Shown: positions 1-6,910, numbered from the stretch's first letter. The stretch is 8,228 nucleotides of DNA from Candidatus Scatomorpha merdipullorum (GCA_018716795.1 DVJK01000056.1:1-8228); one strand, 5' to 3'. Numbers and translations are program-made. Notes: a model not told the origin generated them from the letters alone.

Positions 1-3000
1 GTCGGGCCGCGCCTCGGCGCGGACGCGCTTTTGAAGCTCGTCTGGCTCGCGGGCGGCTGCTCGTTCGCGGCGGCGCTGATTGTCTTGAACGGCGCGATGT
101 ATTTCCGCCTTCGCGGCTCGCGCAGGAGGCTTGAGCTGCCGGGCGCGTCCCGGCGCGTGTATCTCGCAGATAACCTGCCCTCGCCCTGCGTCTTCGGGAT
201 TATTTCCCCGGCGATATATCTCACTCCCGCCGCGCTGGAGACGCCCGAGCGCGCGGAAATGGTGCTGCTGCACGAGCAAACGCACATAAGGCACGGAGAC
301 CACGTCTGGGCGCTTCTGCGCTGTGCGCTGCTCTGCGTCTACTGGTTCGACCCCTTCGTCTGGCTGGCGGCGTACCTCTCGCGCCGCGACGCGGAGCTCG
401 CCTGCGACGAGAGCTGCGTCAGGCGGCTCGGCGTGGAAAAGCGCTTTGACTACGGCGGGGCCATCGTCGACCTGCTCGACCGGCAGCGCCGCCGCGCGAG
501 CCTGCTTCAGGCCGCGACCACCATGTCCGGCGGCAGGGGCGCAGTGCGCGAGCGCGTGAAGCGCATCGCGCTCGCCCCGAAGACCCGTGCCGCCGCCGTC
601 GTGCTGATACTCGCCCTCGTCGCCGCCGTGAGCGCCTGCACCTTCACCGGCGCGGAGGATTCGCCCGAACCGCCCGCCGGCGAATATCTCGCGAACGCGA
701 GCGCCTACACACGCATGCCCGACGGCAGCGTTTTTCAGGCAAGCGAAGCGCACAGGTACGTCTGGGCGGACGGTGTTCTCACGCTCTACTCGGATAGCGG
801 GGAGCCCGTGACGCTCGAGCTCGAGGCAGACAGGGAACCCGCCGTGTTCCTGAGCGACAGCGTGGCGGCGGTGGCTTATTCAAATGGGTTCGACACCGAA
901 CTCCTGGTCAGCCGCGACCGCGGCGGGAGCTGGACGGACAGTGTGGGCGTAAACCCGCTTGAATGGGAGACGGGCTATACCGATTTTGACTGCTTCATCG
1001 GCTTTTCCACCTCCGAAAACGGCTGGTTTGTCCTCTCCCGGGCCACGAGCGACATTAATGCGAATTATACCGCGCTTGTCTGGTTCACGGAGGACGGCGG
1101 AGAGAACTGGGTTCCGGCCCCGCAGGGCATACCGCTTGAATATCCGCTCTCCGGCATTGCCTTCACTCCGGACGGCTTTTGCATGGCTGCGGAGAACGCC
1201 GAGGATGGCTCTGCAAAGCTGGAGGTTTTCTCCGCCCCGGGCTGGACGGGCGTCGAGGTCTACGCCACGGGCTATGAGGTTGAAAACCCCGAGAGCCCGG
1301 ACGAGGACTATTCCGACTGCGCCGTCATGGCTCCGCGCGTCACGGAGGAGGGCTTCGATTATTACCTCATGCCGCCGGGCGACGATAATCTTCGGCCGGA
1401 GCTCCTGCGTCAAAGCTACACCGCGCCGGACGACAACAGCGGTTTCTGGCGCATACCGGACGATGGCGAGAGCCCGGAGGAGGGTACGGAGCTCGCGCCG
1501 GGGCTCTATGTCGTGCCGCTGCGGGATACTAACGGCGAGTTTGCTCACCGGTTCTGGAATAGGCAGTTCGGCCCGCCCGCGCGGGGCGGCACGGAGATTA
1601 ATATCTGGGCCGCCTTGTACACCACCGAGGAGAGCTTTGAGCTTGAGGTGAGAAGCGTATTTGAAGACGGCTCCCGCGTCCTGCCGGGCGAAAGCTACGG
1701 CGAATACACCCTCGACCCCGACACGCTGCTGCTCATACCCGTGGTCAGCCTGGAGCCCGGCGACAACGGAATCGGCATCCTGTTCGACGGCGCGGCTGAT
1801 GGCGCGGTCGGAACCCGCTTTTCCTCGCCGGAGGTAGGTCAGCTCGACCTCACGCCCATATCCGACCCGGAGGACACCGGGCGCGGCGTCTATCTCAGGG
1901 GCGCAACGGACGATTTCCTTGCGCGGCAGGAGGCTTACGACGTGTTCGGCGGCTATCCCGAGGATGAGCCCGGCGTCATCTACTGCGCGATTTGCGCGTC
2001 CGAGACGGTCTATGACCTCGAGGTCTTTTCGCTTGTGCTCGGCGAGGAATACGGCACGCAGCCCAGCCGCGGCGAAACGCTTTACAGCCAGGACGAGCTC
2101 AATCCCGGCAGGCCGCTTATCGTCGGGAACTTCAGCGTCGGCGACGTCACGCCCGCGCGCGGCTTCTCCTTCAGGACGGAGGACGGCGTGATGTATGAAT
2201 ACTACATCGACCTGGCCTACGCGACAATGATTGACGGCAGCTTCCGCCCCTGCGCGCTGGGCACGGCCGCGGCGGGCACGGGCTTCGGCGTCTTCGCCGA
2301 CGCCGCCACAGCGGGCGTCATGAGCCGCTTTGACGAATATGACGAGGCGGACATAAGCTGCGGCGCTGAGAACACGCGCGAGGTCGTGCTCTACTCGGAC
2401 ACCTCCATAGGCGCCCTGCGCGTTTTTACGCTCGACTGGGCGAGCGGCTATATCGAGCCCTCGGAAGGGGAGACGGTGTTTGAGAAGGGCGGCCTGTGGC
2501 CCGCGCGGCCAATAGTTTTGACCGTGCCGAACGAGAGCATGACGCCGCTCTTCGGCTTCGCCTTCGAGGGCGGCGACGGCGCGGAGCGCGGCTATTACGC
2601 CTACGCCGACGGCAGCGGTGACCTGCACCTCTCGCCGCTTTGGAGCGGGCAGGATGTGAGCGCCTTCGAGACCTTCGACACCGGCCTCGGCCTCACGGCA
2701 AATTACGCGGCGACGGAGCTCTTTGAGCAATATGAGCGCTGGGTGATAGACCGCGGCTTCCCGGACGCCGAGGAGAACGTCATTATGGCCGCCCTCAGAA
2801 CCGACGTTCCGCTCGCCAACTTCCGCTACTTCGCGCTCGACTATCCCGAGGGCGGCATTACGCCGGCTGAGGGCAGGCTCATAAGTGACTTCAACGGAGT
2901 TTTCAACCCGGATCAGCTCTTTGTCGTCGGCTTCACGCAGCCCGGCCTGACCTCCACCCGCGGCATAGCCTTCACGGACGCGGACGGCGCTGAACACCGC

Positions 3001-3054
3001 TTCGCGCTCGCGATAAGCGGGGAGGACGGGAGCATAATATTGGAGGAGTTTTAA
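1..3054 (+). CDS. M56 (BlaR1-like) membrane metallopeptidase with Asp-box and repeat ectodomain, 5' truncated
   Basis: The frame is open from base 1, so the gene starts upstream; TTG at 31 is only the first possible start inside the window. A membrane segment (about 40-105) precedes the zinc site HEQTH (271-285) and the downstream ELACD (394-408, the family's ExxxD). A hydrophobic pair of segments follows at about 304-378, and a last one at 589-639 ends in SACTFTG. BlaR1/MecR1 proteins of family M56 are integral-membrane sensors that cleave a repressor after ligand binding. Here the outer part, about 800 residues, has no visible penicillin-binding motifs. It holds two Asp-box motifs, S-R-D-R-G-G-S-W (910-933) and T-E-D-G-G-E-N-W (1087-1110), typical of beta-propeller blades. 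Four repeats of about 130 residues follow (about 1483-1872, 1873-2274, 2275-2676, 2677-3051); the first is the most diverged. A BlaI-type repressor would be expected upstream, outside the window. The ligand is unknown. Confidence 0.88.
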   Translation, partial: VGPRLGADALLKLVWLAGGCSFAAALIVLNGAMYFRLRGSRRRLELPGASRRVYLADNLPSPCVFGIISPAIYLTPAALETPERAEMVLLHEQTHIRHGDHVWALLRCALLCVYWFDPFVWLAAYLSRRDAELACDESCVRRLGVEKRFDYGGAIVDLLDRQRRRASLLQAATTMSGGRGAVRERVKRIALAPKTRAAAVVLILALVAAVSACTFTGAEDSPEPPAGEYLANASAYTRMPDGSVFQASEAHRYVWADGVLTLYSDSGEPVTLELEADREPAVFLSDSVAAVAYSNGFDTELLVSRDRGGSWTDSVGVNPLEWETGYTDFDCFIGFSTSENGWFVLSRATSDINANYTALVWFTEDGGENWVPAPQGIPLEYPLSGIAFTPDGFCMAAENAEDGSAKLEVFSAPGWTGVEVYATGYEVENPESPDEDYSDCAVMAPRVTEEGFDYYLMPPGDDNLRPELLRQSYTAPDDNSGFWRIPDDGESPEEGTELAPGLYVVPLRDTNGEFAHRFWNRQFGPPARGGTEINIWAALYTTEESFELEVRSVFEDGSRVLPGESYGEYTLDPDTLLLIPVVSLEPGDNGIGILFDGAADGAVGTRFSSPEVGQLDLTPISDPEDTGRGVYLRGATDDFLARQEAYDVFGGYPEDEPGVIYCAICASETVYDLEVFSLVLGEEYGTQPSRGETLYSQDELNPGRPLIVGNFSVGDVTPARGFSFRTEDGVMYEYYIDLAYATMIDGSFRPCALGTAAAGTGFGVFADAATAGVMSRFDEYDEADISCGAENTREVVLYSDTSIGALRVFTLDWASGYIEPSEGETVFEKGGLWPARPIVLTVPNESMTPLFGFAFEGGDGAERGYYAYADGSGDLHLSPLWSGQDVSAFETFDTGLGLTANYAATELFEQYERWVIDRGFPDAEENVIMAALRTDVPLANFRYFALDYPEGGITPAEGRLISDFNGVFNPDQLFVVGFTQPGLTSTRGIAFTDADGAEHRFALAISGEDGSIILEEF

Positions 3055-3059
3055 AAAGC

Positions 3060-3088
3060 TTGAATTGAGGCAGATATTGCTGTAAAAT
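3060..3088 (+). promoter_or_regulatory. Candidate housekeeping promoter of the lipoprotein gene
   Basis: TTGAAT (3060-3065) and TAAAAT (3083-3088) are separated by 17 bases, matching 4/6 and 5/6 of the sigma-A consensus. It lies in the 56-base gap after the M56 gene and would give a leader of only about 16 bases before the ATG at 3111. The lipoprotein gene could therefore be expressed apart from the peptidase gene, although readthrough is also possible because no terminator is seen between them. Confidence 0.45.
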
Positions 3089-3095
3089 GTAATAG

Positions 3096-3102
3096 AAAGG
3101 AG
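3096..3102 (+). promoter_or_regulatory. Strong ribosome binding site fixing the lipoprotein start
   Basis: AAAGGAG lies 8 bases upstream of the ATG at 3111. That ATG is followed at once by a lipoprotein signal peptide, so the start is well supported. Confidence 0.8.
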
Positions 3103-3110
3103 ATGAAGGC

Positions 3111-4553
3111 ATGAAACGACGCGCCTTGGCCGCCGTTTTGGCGGCCGCTCTCTTGACTATTGCGGGCTGCGGCGCGGACGAACCTCCGCAGCCCACGGCA
3201 GCGCCTCCCGCCGCGGCTCCCGCGGAGACCGAAACGGCGGCGCAGGACGCCGCGGAGCCGTATGTTGCGGTCGGACGGCTGCCCTGCGGCTTCACGAAGG
3301 CCATTGTCAGCAGCGATGAGATACGCCTCGCCCCCACTACGGACGCCGAGCTTGTCGACCGCGAGCTCAGGGACACTCTCTGCGAGGTCATCGCCGCCTG
3401 CTACACGCTGGAATGGGACCATGAGGCCGGCGAGCGGGATGTAAAGAACTGGCTGCTTATAAGCTTCCCGGTCAGCGAGGCCTTCGTCACCAGCCTCGGC
3501 TGGGTGAGCGCCTATGACGCCGCGGCCTACACCGAGGCGAATTACCTGCGCATCACCGGCCCCTTCACGCCCGCCGAGGGCACTCAGCTATACGACGCCG
3601 GCGGCACGCCCTCGTGGACGCTCGGCAGCGAGCACAGCTATATGCTCACCGGCGAGCGGGACGGCGGCCTCGTGGGCGTCTTGGGCGTCTCGGGCGGCTG
3701 GAGCGGCTGGATAAGGCCCGAGGACATAGTCTATCCGGAGCCGGAGCCCGCGCCGGAGACCTTCGGCCCGGAGCTGGACACCGGGCACGGCCTCCGGCTG
3801 AACCGCGCCGACGCCTCCGTGCTCGGCGGCTTTGCCGAATGGGACGAGGCTGACGCCGCGCATGGCGCGCGCTTCACCGAGAAGGCTCTGCTCTATGCGG
3901 ACGGGCCGGTCAGTAATGTCCGCGTCTTCGAGCTGGATTATTCCGGCGAGTACATAGCGCCCTCCGAGGGCGCGGAGCTGTACTCCGCATCCAAGCTTTT
4001 GCCCGAAAGGCCCCTCGCCGTAACGCTCCCGGACAACACGGAGCGCGCCGAGATTGGCTTCGCCTTCACGGACGCCGAGGGTACGGAGCACAAATACAGC
4101 CTCATGAGCTCGGACGACACCTGGCTGACAATCGAGCCCCTTTGGGCCGGGCAGGAGCTCTCCGGCCTTCCGGACGCGGATACCGGACAGGGCCTGCGAC
4201 TGAACTATGCGTTGAATGCCGTGACCGGGGAATACGAGGAGGTCAGGATTATAGAGGGCTTCCCGAATCTCACCGAGAACGTGGCGCTCGCCGCGCTGAC
4301 GGCCGAGGCGCAGGTCATGGATTTGCGCGTGTTCGCCGTGGAATACACAGGACAGGGCCCGGTTGAGGGCGAGACGGTCTTCGAGCGACCGTACTACGGC
4401 CCGGACAGCCCGCTTCTCGTCTTCGGCATCCTCGGCCCGGGCTCCGGAAGCGTCTCGCGCGGCCTTGCGTTCGAGGACATATTCGGCAATGAGTTCCGCT
4501 TCCTCATAAGCGCGAGCGGCGAGGACGGGAGTATAACGCTGGAGGAATTTTGA
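3111..4553 (+). CDS. Surface lipoprotein with SH3-like segment and two ectodomain repeats shared with the M56 protein
   Basis: The 480-residue product starts with a basic n-region (KRR), a hydrophobic core and a lipobox T-I-A-G-C, so Cys20 would be lipidated and the protein tethered outside the membrane. A Pro/Ala-rich linker follows (about residues 24-50). Residues about 146-210 resemble a bacterial SH3-like domain (entry phrase LRITGPF, a buried G-W-S-G-W-I near the end). Two copies of a repeat occupy residues 223-356 and 357-480. Each opens with D-T-G-x-G-L, and the second ends G-E-D-G-S-I-T-L-E-E-F, almost the same ending as the upstream M56 protein. I know no named family for the repeat. 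The adjacency and shared module suggest a partner, decoy or co-receptor of the M56 sensor; that role is inference. Confidence 0.85.
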   Translation: MKRRALAAVLAAALLTIAGCGADEPPQPTAAPPAAAPAETETAAQDAAEPYVAVGRLPCGFTKAIVSSDEIRLAPTTDAELVDRELRDTLCEVIAACYTLEWDHEAGERDVKNWLLISFPVSEAFVTSLGWVSAYDAAAYTEANYLRITGPFTPAEGTQLYDAGGTPSWTLGSEHSYMLTGERDGGLVGVLGVSGGWSGWIRPEDIVYPEPEPAPETFGPELDTGHGLRLNRADASVLGGFAEWDEADAAHGARFTEKALLYADGPVSNVRVFELDYSGEYIAPSEGAELYSASKLLPERPLAVTLPDNTERAEIGFAFTDAEGTEHKYSLMSSDDTWLTIEPLWAGQELSGLPDADTGQGLRLNYALNAVTGEYEEVRIIEGFPNLTENVALAALTAEAQVMDLRVFAVEYTGQGPVEGETVFERPYYGPDSPLLVFGILGPGSGSVSRGLAFEDIFGNEFRFLISASGEDGSITLEEF

Positions 4554-4573
4554 AAGCAGCTCTCGCTTGCATA

Positions 4574-4764
4574 AAAAGGCCTCGCTTAAGTTTCGCCGCC
4601 TTGCGGCGAAAGAAATTTAAATTTATTTTCGGCGGCGGCGTGTACGCCGCCGAAAATACTTTGCGCGGAGCGGAGTGTGAAAAATCTGCCGGTGCGCACA
4701 CCGGCAGATTTCTTTGCGCGCAGCGAAGCGCCGGTCATCATTGCCCGCTTTTTCGGCGGGCGCG
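4574..4764 (+). repeat. Composite multi-hairpin intergenic repeat, copy A
   Basis: Copy A starts 20 bases after the lipoprotein stop and aligns along its length with 7512-7692. In order it holds: stem TTTCGCCGC / GCGGCGAAA (4591-4599, 4603-4611); a 13-bp perfect stem (4625-4637 with 4645-4657); a linker AATACTTTGCGCGGAGCGG and onward to 4680, itself able to fold weakly with G-U pairs; a 13-bp perfect stem around a CGCA loop (4682-4694 with 4699-4711); a short stem CTTTGC / GCGAAG (4712-4717, 4723-4728); and a last stem GCCCGC / GCGGGC (4743-4748, 4756-4761). Loops and linkers match copy B while stem bases change in pairs. This is a dispersed structured repeat, perhaps a non-autonomous mobile element or a 3'-end RNA structure. 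No protein-coding sense is evident. Confidence 0.85.
4682..4715 (+). terminator. Terminator-like hairpin inside repeat copy A
   Basis: A 13-bp perfect stem with a CGCA tetraloop is preceded by an A-tract (GAAAAATC) and followed by GATTTCTTT. This is the form of a bidirectional intrinsic terminator, and it would end the transcript of the lipoprotein gene. The T-run is interrupted by one C, which lowers certainty. Confidence 0.5.
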
Positions 4765-4771
4765 AATTTTT
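4743..4771 (+). terminator. Second terminator-like hairpin at the end of repeat copy A
   Basis: GCCCGC (4743-4748) pairs with GCGGGC (4756-4761). After GCGAA comes a run of five T (4767-4771). It lies just upstream of the candidate sdaA promoter, so it would insulate the serine dehydratase genes from upstream transcription. Confidence 0.4.
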
Positions 4772-4774
4772 CTC

Positions 4775-4803
4775 TCGACGAACGGGCACATTTCTGTTAT
4801 GCT
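4775..4803 (+). promoter_or_regulatory. Candidate extended -10 promoter of the sdaAB-sdaAA operon
   Basis: TCGACG (4775-4780) and TATGCT (4798-4803) are spaced by 17 bases. TG at 4795-4796 one base before the -10 makes it an extended -10 promoter. The start point would fall near 4810, giving a leader of about 29 bases with GGGAG (4827-4831) as the ribosome binding site, 7 bases before the ATG at 4839. Confidence 0.5.
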
Positions 4804-4838
4804 GAAGCTGAACAAATAAGCGCTGCGGGAGTGGAGTT

Positions 4839-5498
4839 ATGAACGTTTTTGACATCATCGGCCCCATAATGATTGGCCCTTCGAGCTCGCACACCGCGGG
4901 AGCGGTCAGGCTCGGGCGCGTGGCCTGGAAGCTGCTCGAGGACGAACCCGTGCGCGCCGAGATTGAGCTCACCGGCTCCTTCGCGCGCACCTATCGCGGG
5001 CACGGCACGGATAAGGCCCTGGTCGCGGGTATCATGGGCTTCGACTCGGACGACGAGCGGATACGCCGCTCGCTGGATATTGCCCGGGAAAAGGGCCTGG
5101 AGCTGAGCTTTACCGAGACCGTCATCCCCGGCGCGCATCCCAATACGGCGCGCATCACGCTCGGCGGCAGGGGAGGCGGGCGCGTCCAGGTGCAGGGCGC
5201 GAGCGTCGGCGGCGGGAACATCCTCGTCACGGGCGTGAACGGCATGGCCGTCAGCTTCACGGGGCAGTACAGCACCGTGCTCGTGCTGCATCAGGATAAG
5301 CCCGGCGCGATAGCCGCCGTGACGCAGTTCATGGCGGGCTCCGGCGTCAACATCGGCTCCTTCCGCCTGGCGCGCTCGCGCCGCGGCGGCGAGGCGCTCA
5401 TGACCATAGAGGTCGACGGAGGCGTCTCCGAGGAGCTGATGGCCGAGCTGAGGAAGCTCGCGCCGGTCCAGCAGGCGATATTTATCCCGGCGCTTTGA
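4839..5498 (+). CDS. sdaAB: L-serine dehydratase, iron-sulfur-dependent, beta subunit
   Basis: With the alpha subunit this forms the [4Fe-4S] enzyme that deaminates L-serine to pyruvate and ammonia in the cytoplasm. The 219-residue product has the length usual for the separate beta subunit of Gram-positive bacteria. It opens with the hallmark G-P-S-S-S-H-T-A-G-A (residues 13-22) and carries the conserved T-G-S-F-A-R-T-Y-R-G-H-G-T-D-K segment (about residues 48-62). An ACT domain follows from about residue 147 (VLVLHQDKPGAIAAV); this domain type commonly binds amino acids, and serine is the likely ligand here. The start ATG is supported by GGGAG at proper spacing and by homology from the first residues (NVFDIIGPIMIGPSSSHT). 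The alpha gene follows after 10 bases. Confidence 0.95.
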   Translation: MNVFDIIGPIMIGPSSSHTAGAVRLGRVAWKLLEDEPVRAEIELTGSFARTYRGHGTDKALVAGIMGFDSDDERIRRSLDIAREKGLELSFTETVIPGAHPNTARITLGGRGGGRVQVQGASVGGGNILVTGVNGMAVSFTGQYSTVLVLHQDKPGAIAAVTQFMAGSGVNIGSFRLARSRRGGEALMTIEVDGGVSEELMAELRKLAPVQQAIFIPAL

Positions 5499-5503
5499 GG
5501 AGG
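5497..5503 (+). promoter_or_regulatory. Ribosome binding site of sdaAA overlapping the sdaAB stop
   Basis: GAGGAGG overlaps the last two bases of the sdaAB stop codon and lies 5 bases before the ATG at 5509. Translation of the two subunits is therefore probably coupled, which suits their one-to-one assembly. Confidence 0.7.
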
Positions 5504-5508
5504 ACGAC

Positions 5509-6390
5509 ATGTACGACTATGATTCCATATCCGAGCTCTGCCTCGCCGCGGAGGAGAAGGGCCTGAAAATCTCGGAGCTCGTCCTCGCCGACCAGGCCGA
5601 GCAGCTTGAAGCGCCCGCGGAAGAGCTCTACACGCGCATGGAAAGGAGCCTCGCCGTCATGGAGGAGGCCGTGAAGGCGGGGCTGGATCCCAATCTCCGC
5701 TCCACCTCGGGCCTCACGGGCGGGGACGCCGCGAAAATGTGGCGCTACGCCTCCGGCGGAGGGCTCGCCGGCGCGCTTTTGAACCGCGCGATAGCCCGCT
5801 CGCTCGCCGTCGCGGAGTATAACGCCGCGATGGGCAAAATTGTCGCCGCGCCGACGGCGGGCTCCTGCGGCATACTGCCCGGCACGGTGGCCTCGCTGCT
5901 CGCGGAGGGGCTTTGCACTCGGCGCGAGGCGGTGATGAGCCTCTTCACCGCCGGGGCCTTCGGCATGGTGATAGCGCGGAAGGCCTCCATATCCGGGGCT
6001 GAGGGCGGCTGCCAGGCCGAGTGCGGCAGCGCCTGCGCCATGGCCGCGGCGGCCCTCGCAGAGCTGCGCGGAGGCACGCCGGACATGTGCGCCCAGGCGG
6101 CCGCGATTGCGATAAAAAACCAGCTCGGCCTTGTCTGCGATCCCGTCGCGGGCCTCGTGGAGATACCCTGCATAAAGCGCAACGCCGCCGGGACGGCCCT
6201 CGCCTTCGCCGCGGCGGACATGGCCCTCGCCGGAATCTCAAGCCGGATACCCGCCGACGAGTGCATCGAGGCCATGAGGGAGGTGGGCGAGTCCATACCC
6301 TGCAGCCTGCGCGAGACCGCCGGAGGCGGCCTCGCCGCGACGCCCACGGGCAGGCGCCTGCGCGAGCAGGTCTACGGCCCGGAAAAATGA
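5509..6390 (+). CDS. sdaAA: L-serine dehydratase, iron-sulfur-dependent, alpha subunit
   Basis: This is the catalytic subunit of L-serine ammonia-lyase; its [4Fe-4S] cluster activates the serine hydroxyl for loss. The 293-residue length is normal for the family. Family blocks are visible in order: S-T-S-G-L-T-G-G-D-A-A-K (about residues 65-76), A-A-P-T-A-G-S-C-G-I-L-P-G (113-125), G-A-E-G-G-C-Q-A-E-C-G-S-A (163-175), L-V-C-D-P-V-A-G-L-V-E-I-P-C (208-221) and S-I-P-C-S-L-R-E-T-A-G-G-G (262-274). The family uses conserved cysteines of these blocks as cluster ligands; Cys120, Cys168 and Cys210 are the likely ones, an assignment from pattern only. It is co-transcribed with sdaAB. No truncation or missing block is seen. 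Confidence 0.95.
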   Translation: MYDYDSISELCLAAEEKGLKISELVLADQAEQLEAPAEELYTRMERSLAVMEEAVKAGLDPNLRSTSGLTGGDAAKMWRYASGGGLAGALLNRAIARSLAVAEYNAAMGKIVAAPTAGSCGILPGTVASLLAEGLCTRREAVMSLFTAGAFGMVIARKASISGAEGGCQAECGSACAMAAAALAELRGGTPDMCAQAAAIAIKNQLGLVCDPVAGLVEIPCIKRNAAGTALAFAAADMALAGISSRIPADECIEAMREVGESIPCSLRETAGGGLAATPTGRRLREQVYGPEK

Positions 6391-6399
6391 ACGCATAGA

Positions 6400-6471
6400 G
6401 CCTCCCGGGCATAGAATACGGCGAGGGTTTTGAACCCTCGACCGACTCTATCCGGGAGGCTGAAATTTTTT
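6400..6471 (+). promoter_or_regulatory. Branched hairpin with T-run: sdaA terminator and cover for the cotJ ribosome binding site
   Basis: Ten bases after the sdaAA stop, GCCTCCCGG (6400-6408) pairs with CCGGGAGGC (6452-6460). After a two-base bulge, ATAGA (6411-6415) pairs with TCTAT (6447-6451). Inside sits a hairpin, CGAGGGTT / AACCCTCG (6422-6429, 6433-6440). Six T follow at 6466-6471, so it can act as an intrinsic terminator, though the T-run starts 5 bases after the stem. The 3' arm contains GGGAGG (6454-6459), the only plausible ribosome binding site for the next gene, so the structure would also block its translation. Confidence 0.6.
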
Positions 6472-6907
6472 GGACAACAACACCGAGTGCACGTATAAGC
6501 AGGGCGCGCTGCCCGGCTGCGCGCCGCTGGGCCTGGCCGCGATGCCCGCCCAGGGCTCCAGCCAGCCGGCGTATTCGAACGCCGAGGCGCTCTCCCGCGG
6601 CACGCTTTTCCCGGGGCTCGACCTGCCCTTTATGAATATCGTGAACAAGATGCCCGCATCCACGACGCCGCTGCGCGAGCTGATGGCCCTCGACTTCGTC
6701 TGCAACGAGCTGGCGCTCTATCTCGACACGCACAAGTCGGATACCGAGGCCTTCTCGACCTATCAGGCGATGCTCAAGCTCTATGAGGAGGGGCGCAACA
6801 GCTACGCCGCCAAGTACGGCCCGCTTCAGCGCAGCGACATGGCCTACGCGCCGGACTTCAACTGGCTGAACGAACCCTGGCCGTGGGACTACGTCAAGGA
6901 GGGCTGA
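6470..6907 (+). CDS. Spore coat protein, natural CotJA-CotJB fusion
   Basis: The N-terminal part matches CotJA: a Pro/Gly-rich lead followed by P-A-Y-S-N-A-E-A-L and G-T-L-F-P-G-L-D-L-P-F (residues 33-54). Residues about 68-141 match CotJB: L-R-E-L-M-A-L-D-F, L-Y-L-D-T-H, K-Y-G-P-L and the ending W-L-N-E-P-W-P-W-D-Y. In Bacillus these are two separate small proteins, and with CotJC they form a complex of the inner spore coat made in the mother cell. Here no stop separates them over 145 codons. The TTG start at 6470 is chosen because GGAGG (6455-6459) lies 10 bases upstream; the only later ATG near the front (6542) has no binding site. The stop is 3 bases before cotJC, so the two genes form one operon. 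The ribosome binding site lies in a hairpin arm (6400-6471). Confidence 0.88.
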   Translation: MDNNTECTYKQGALPGCAPLGLAAMPAQGSSQPAYSNAEALSRGTLFPGLDLPFMNIVNKMPASTTPLRELMALDFVCNELALYLDTHKSDTEAFSTYQAMLKLYEEGRNSYAAKYGPLQRSDMAYAPDFNWLNEPWPWDYVKEG

Positions 6908-6910
6908 ACC

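Noticed and set aside
31..33. TTG at 31 as the true start of the M56 gene
   Set aside because: The frame is open to base 1 and family members carry further N-terminal membrane segments before this point, so the gene must begin upstream.
880..2997. Minus-strand open frame of 705 codons opposite the M56 gene
   Set aside because: It is a shadow of the GC-rich coding frame on the other strand. The plus frame has the zinc motifs, Asp-boxes and repeats; the minus frame has biased Arg/Ala composition and no domain.
4545..4770. Direct repeat GAATTTT at 4545-4551 and 4764-4770 flanking copy A, as a target-site duplication
   Set aside because: Copy B shows no equivalent flanking duplication, the 7-mer is AT-rich and short, and the left one lies partly in the coding end; chance is a sufficient explanation.
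4550..4819. Open frame of 89 codons across repeat copy A
   Set aside because: It is read through hairpin arms and linkers of the repeat, has no ribosome binding site of its own and resembles no protein family; the similar frames over copy B are equally accidental.
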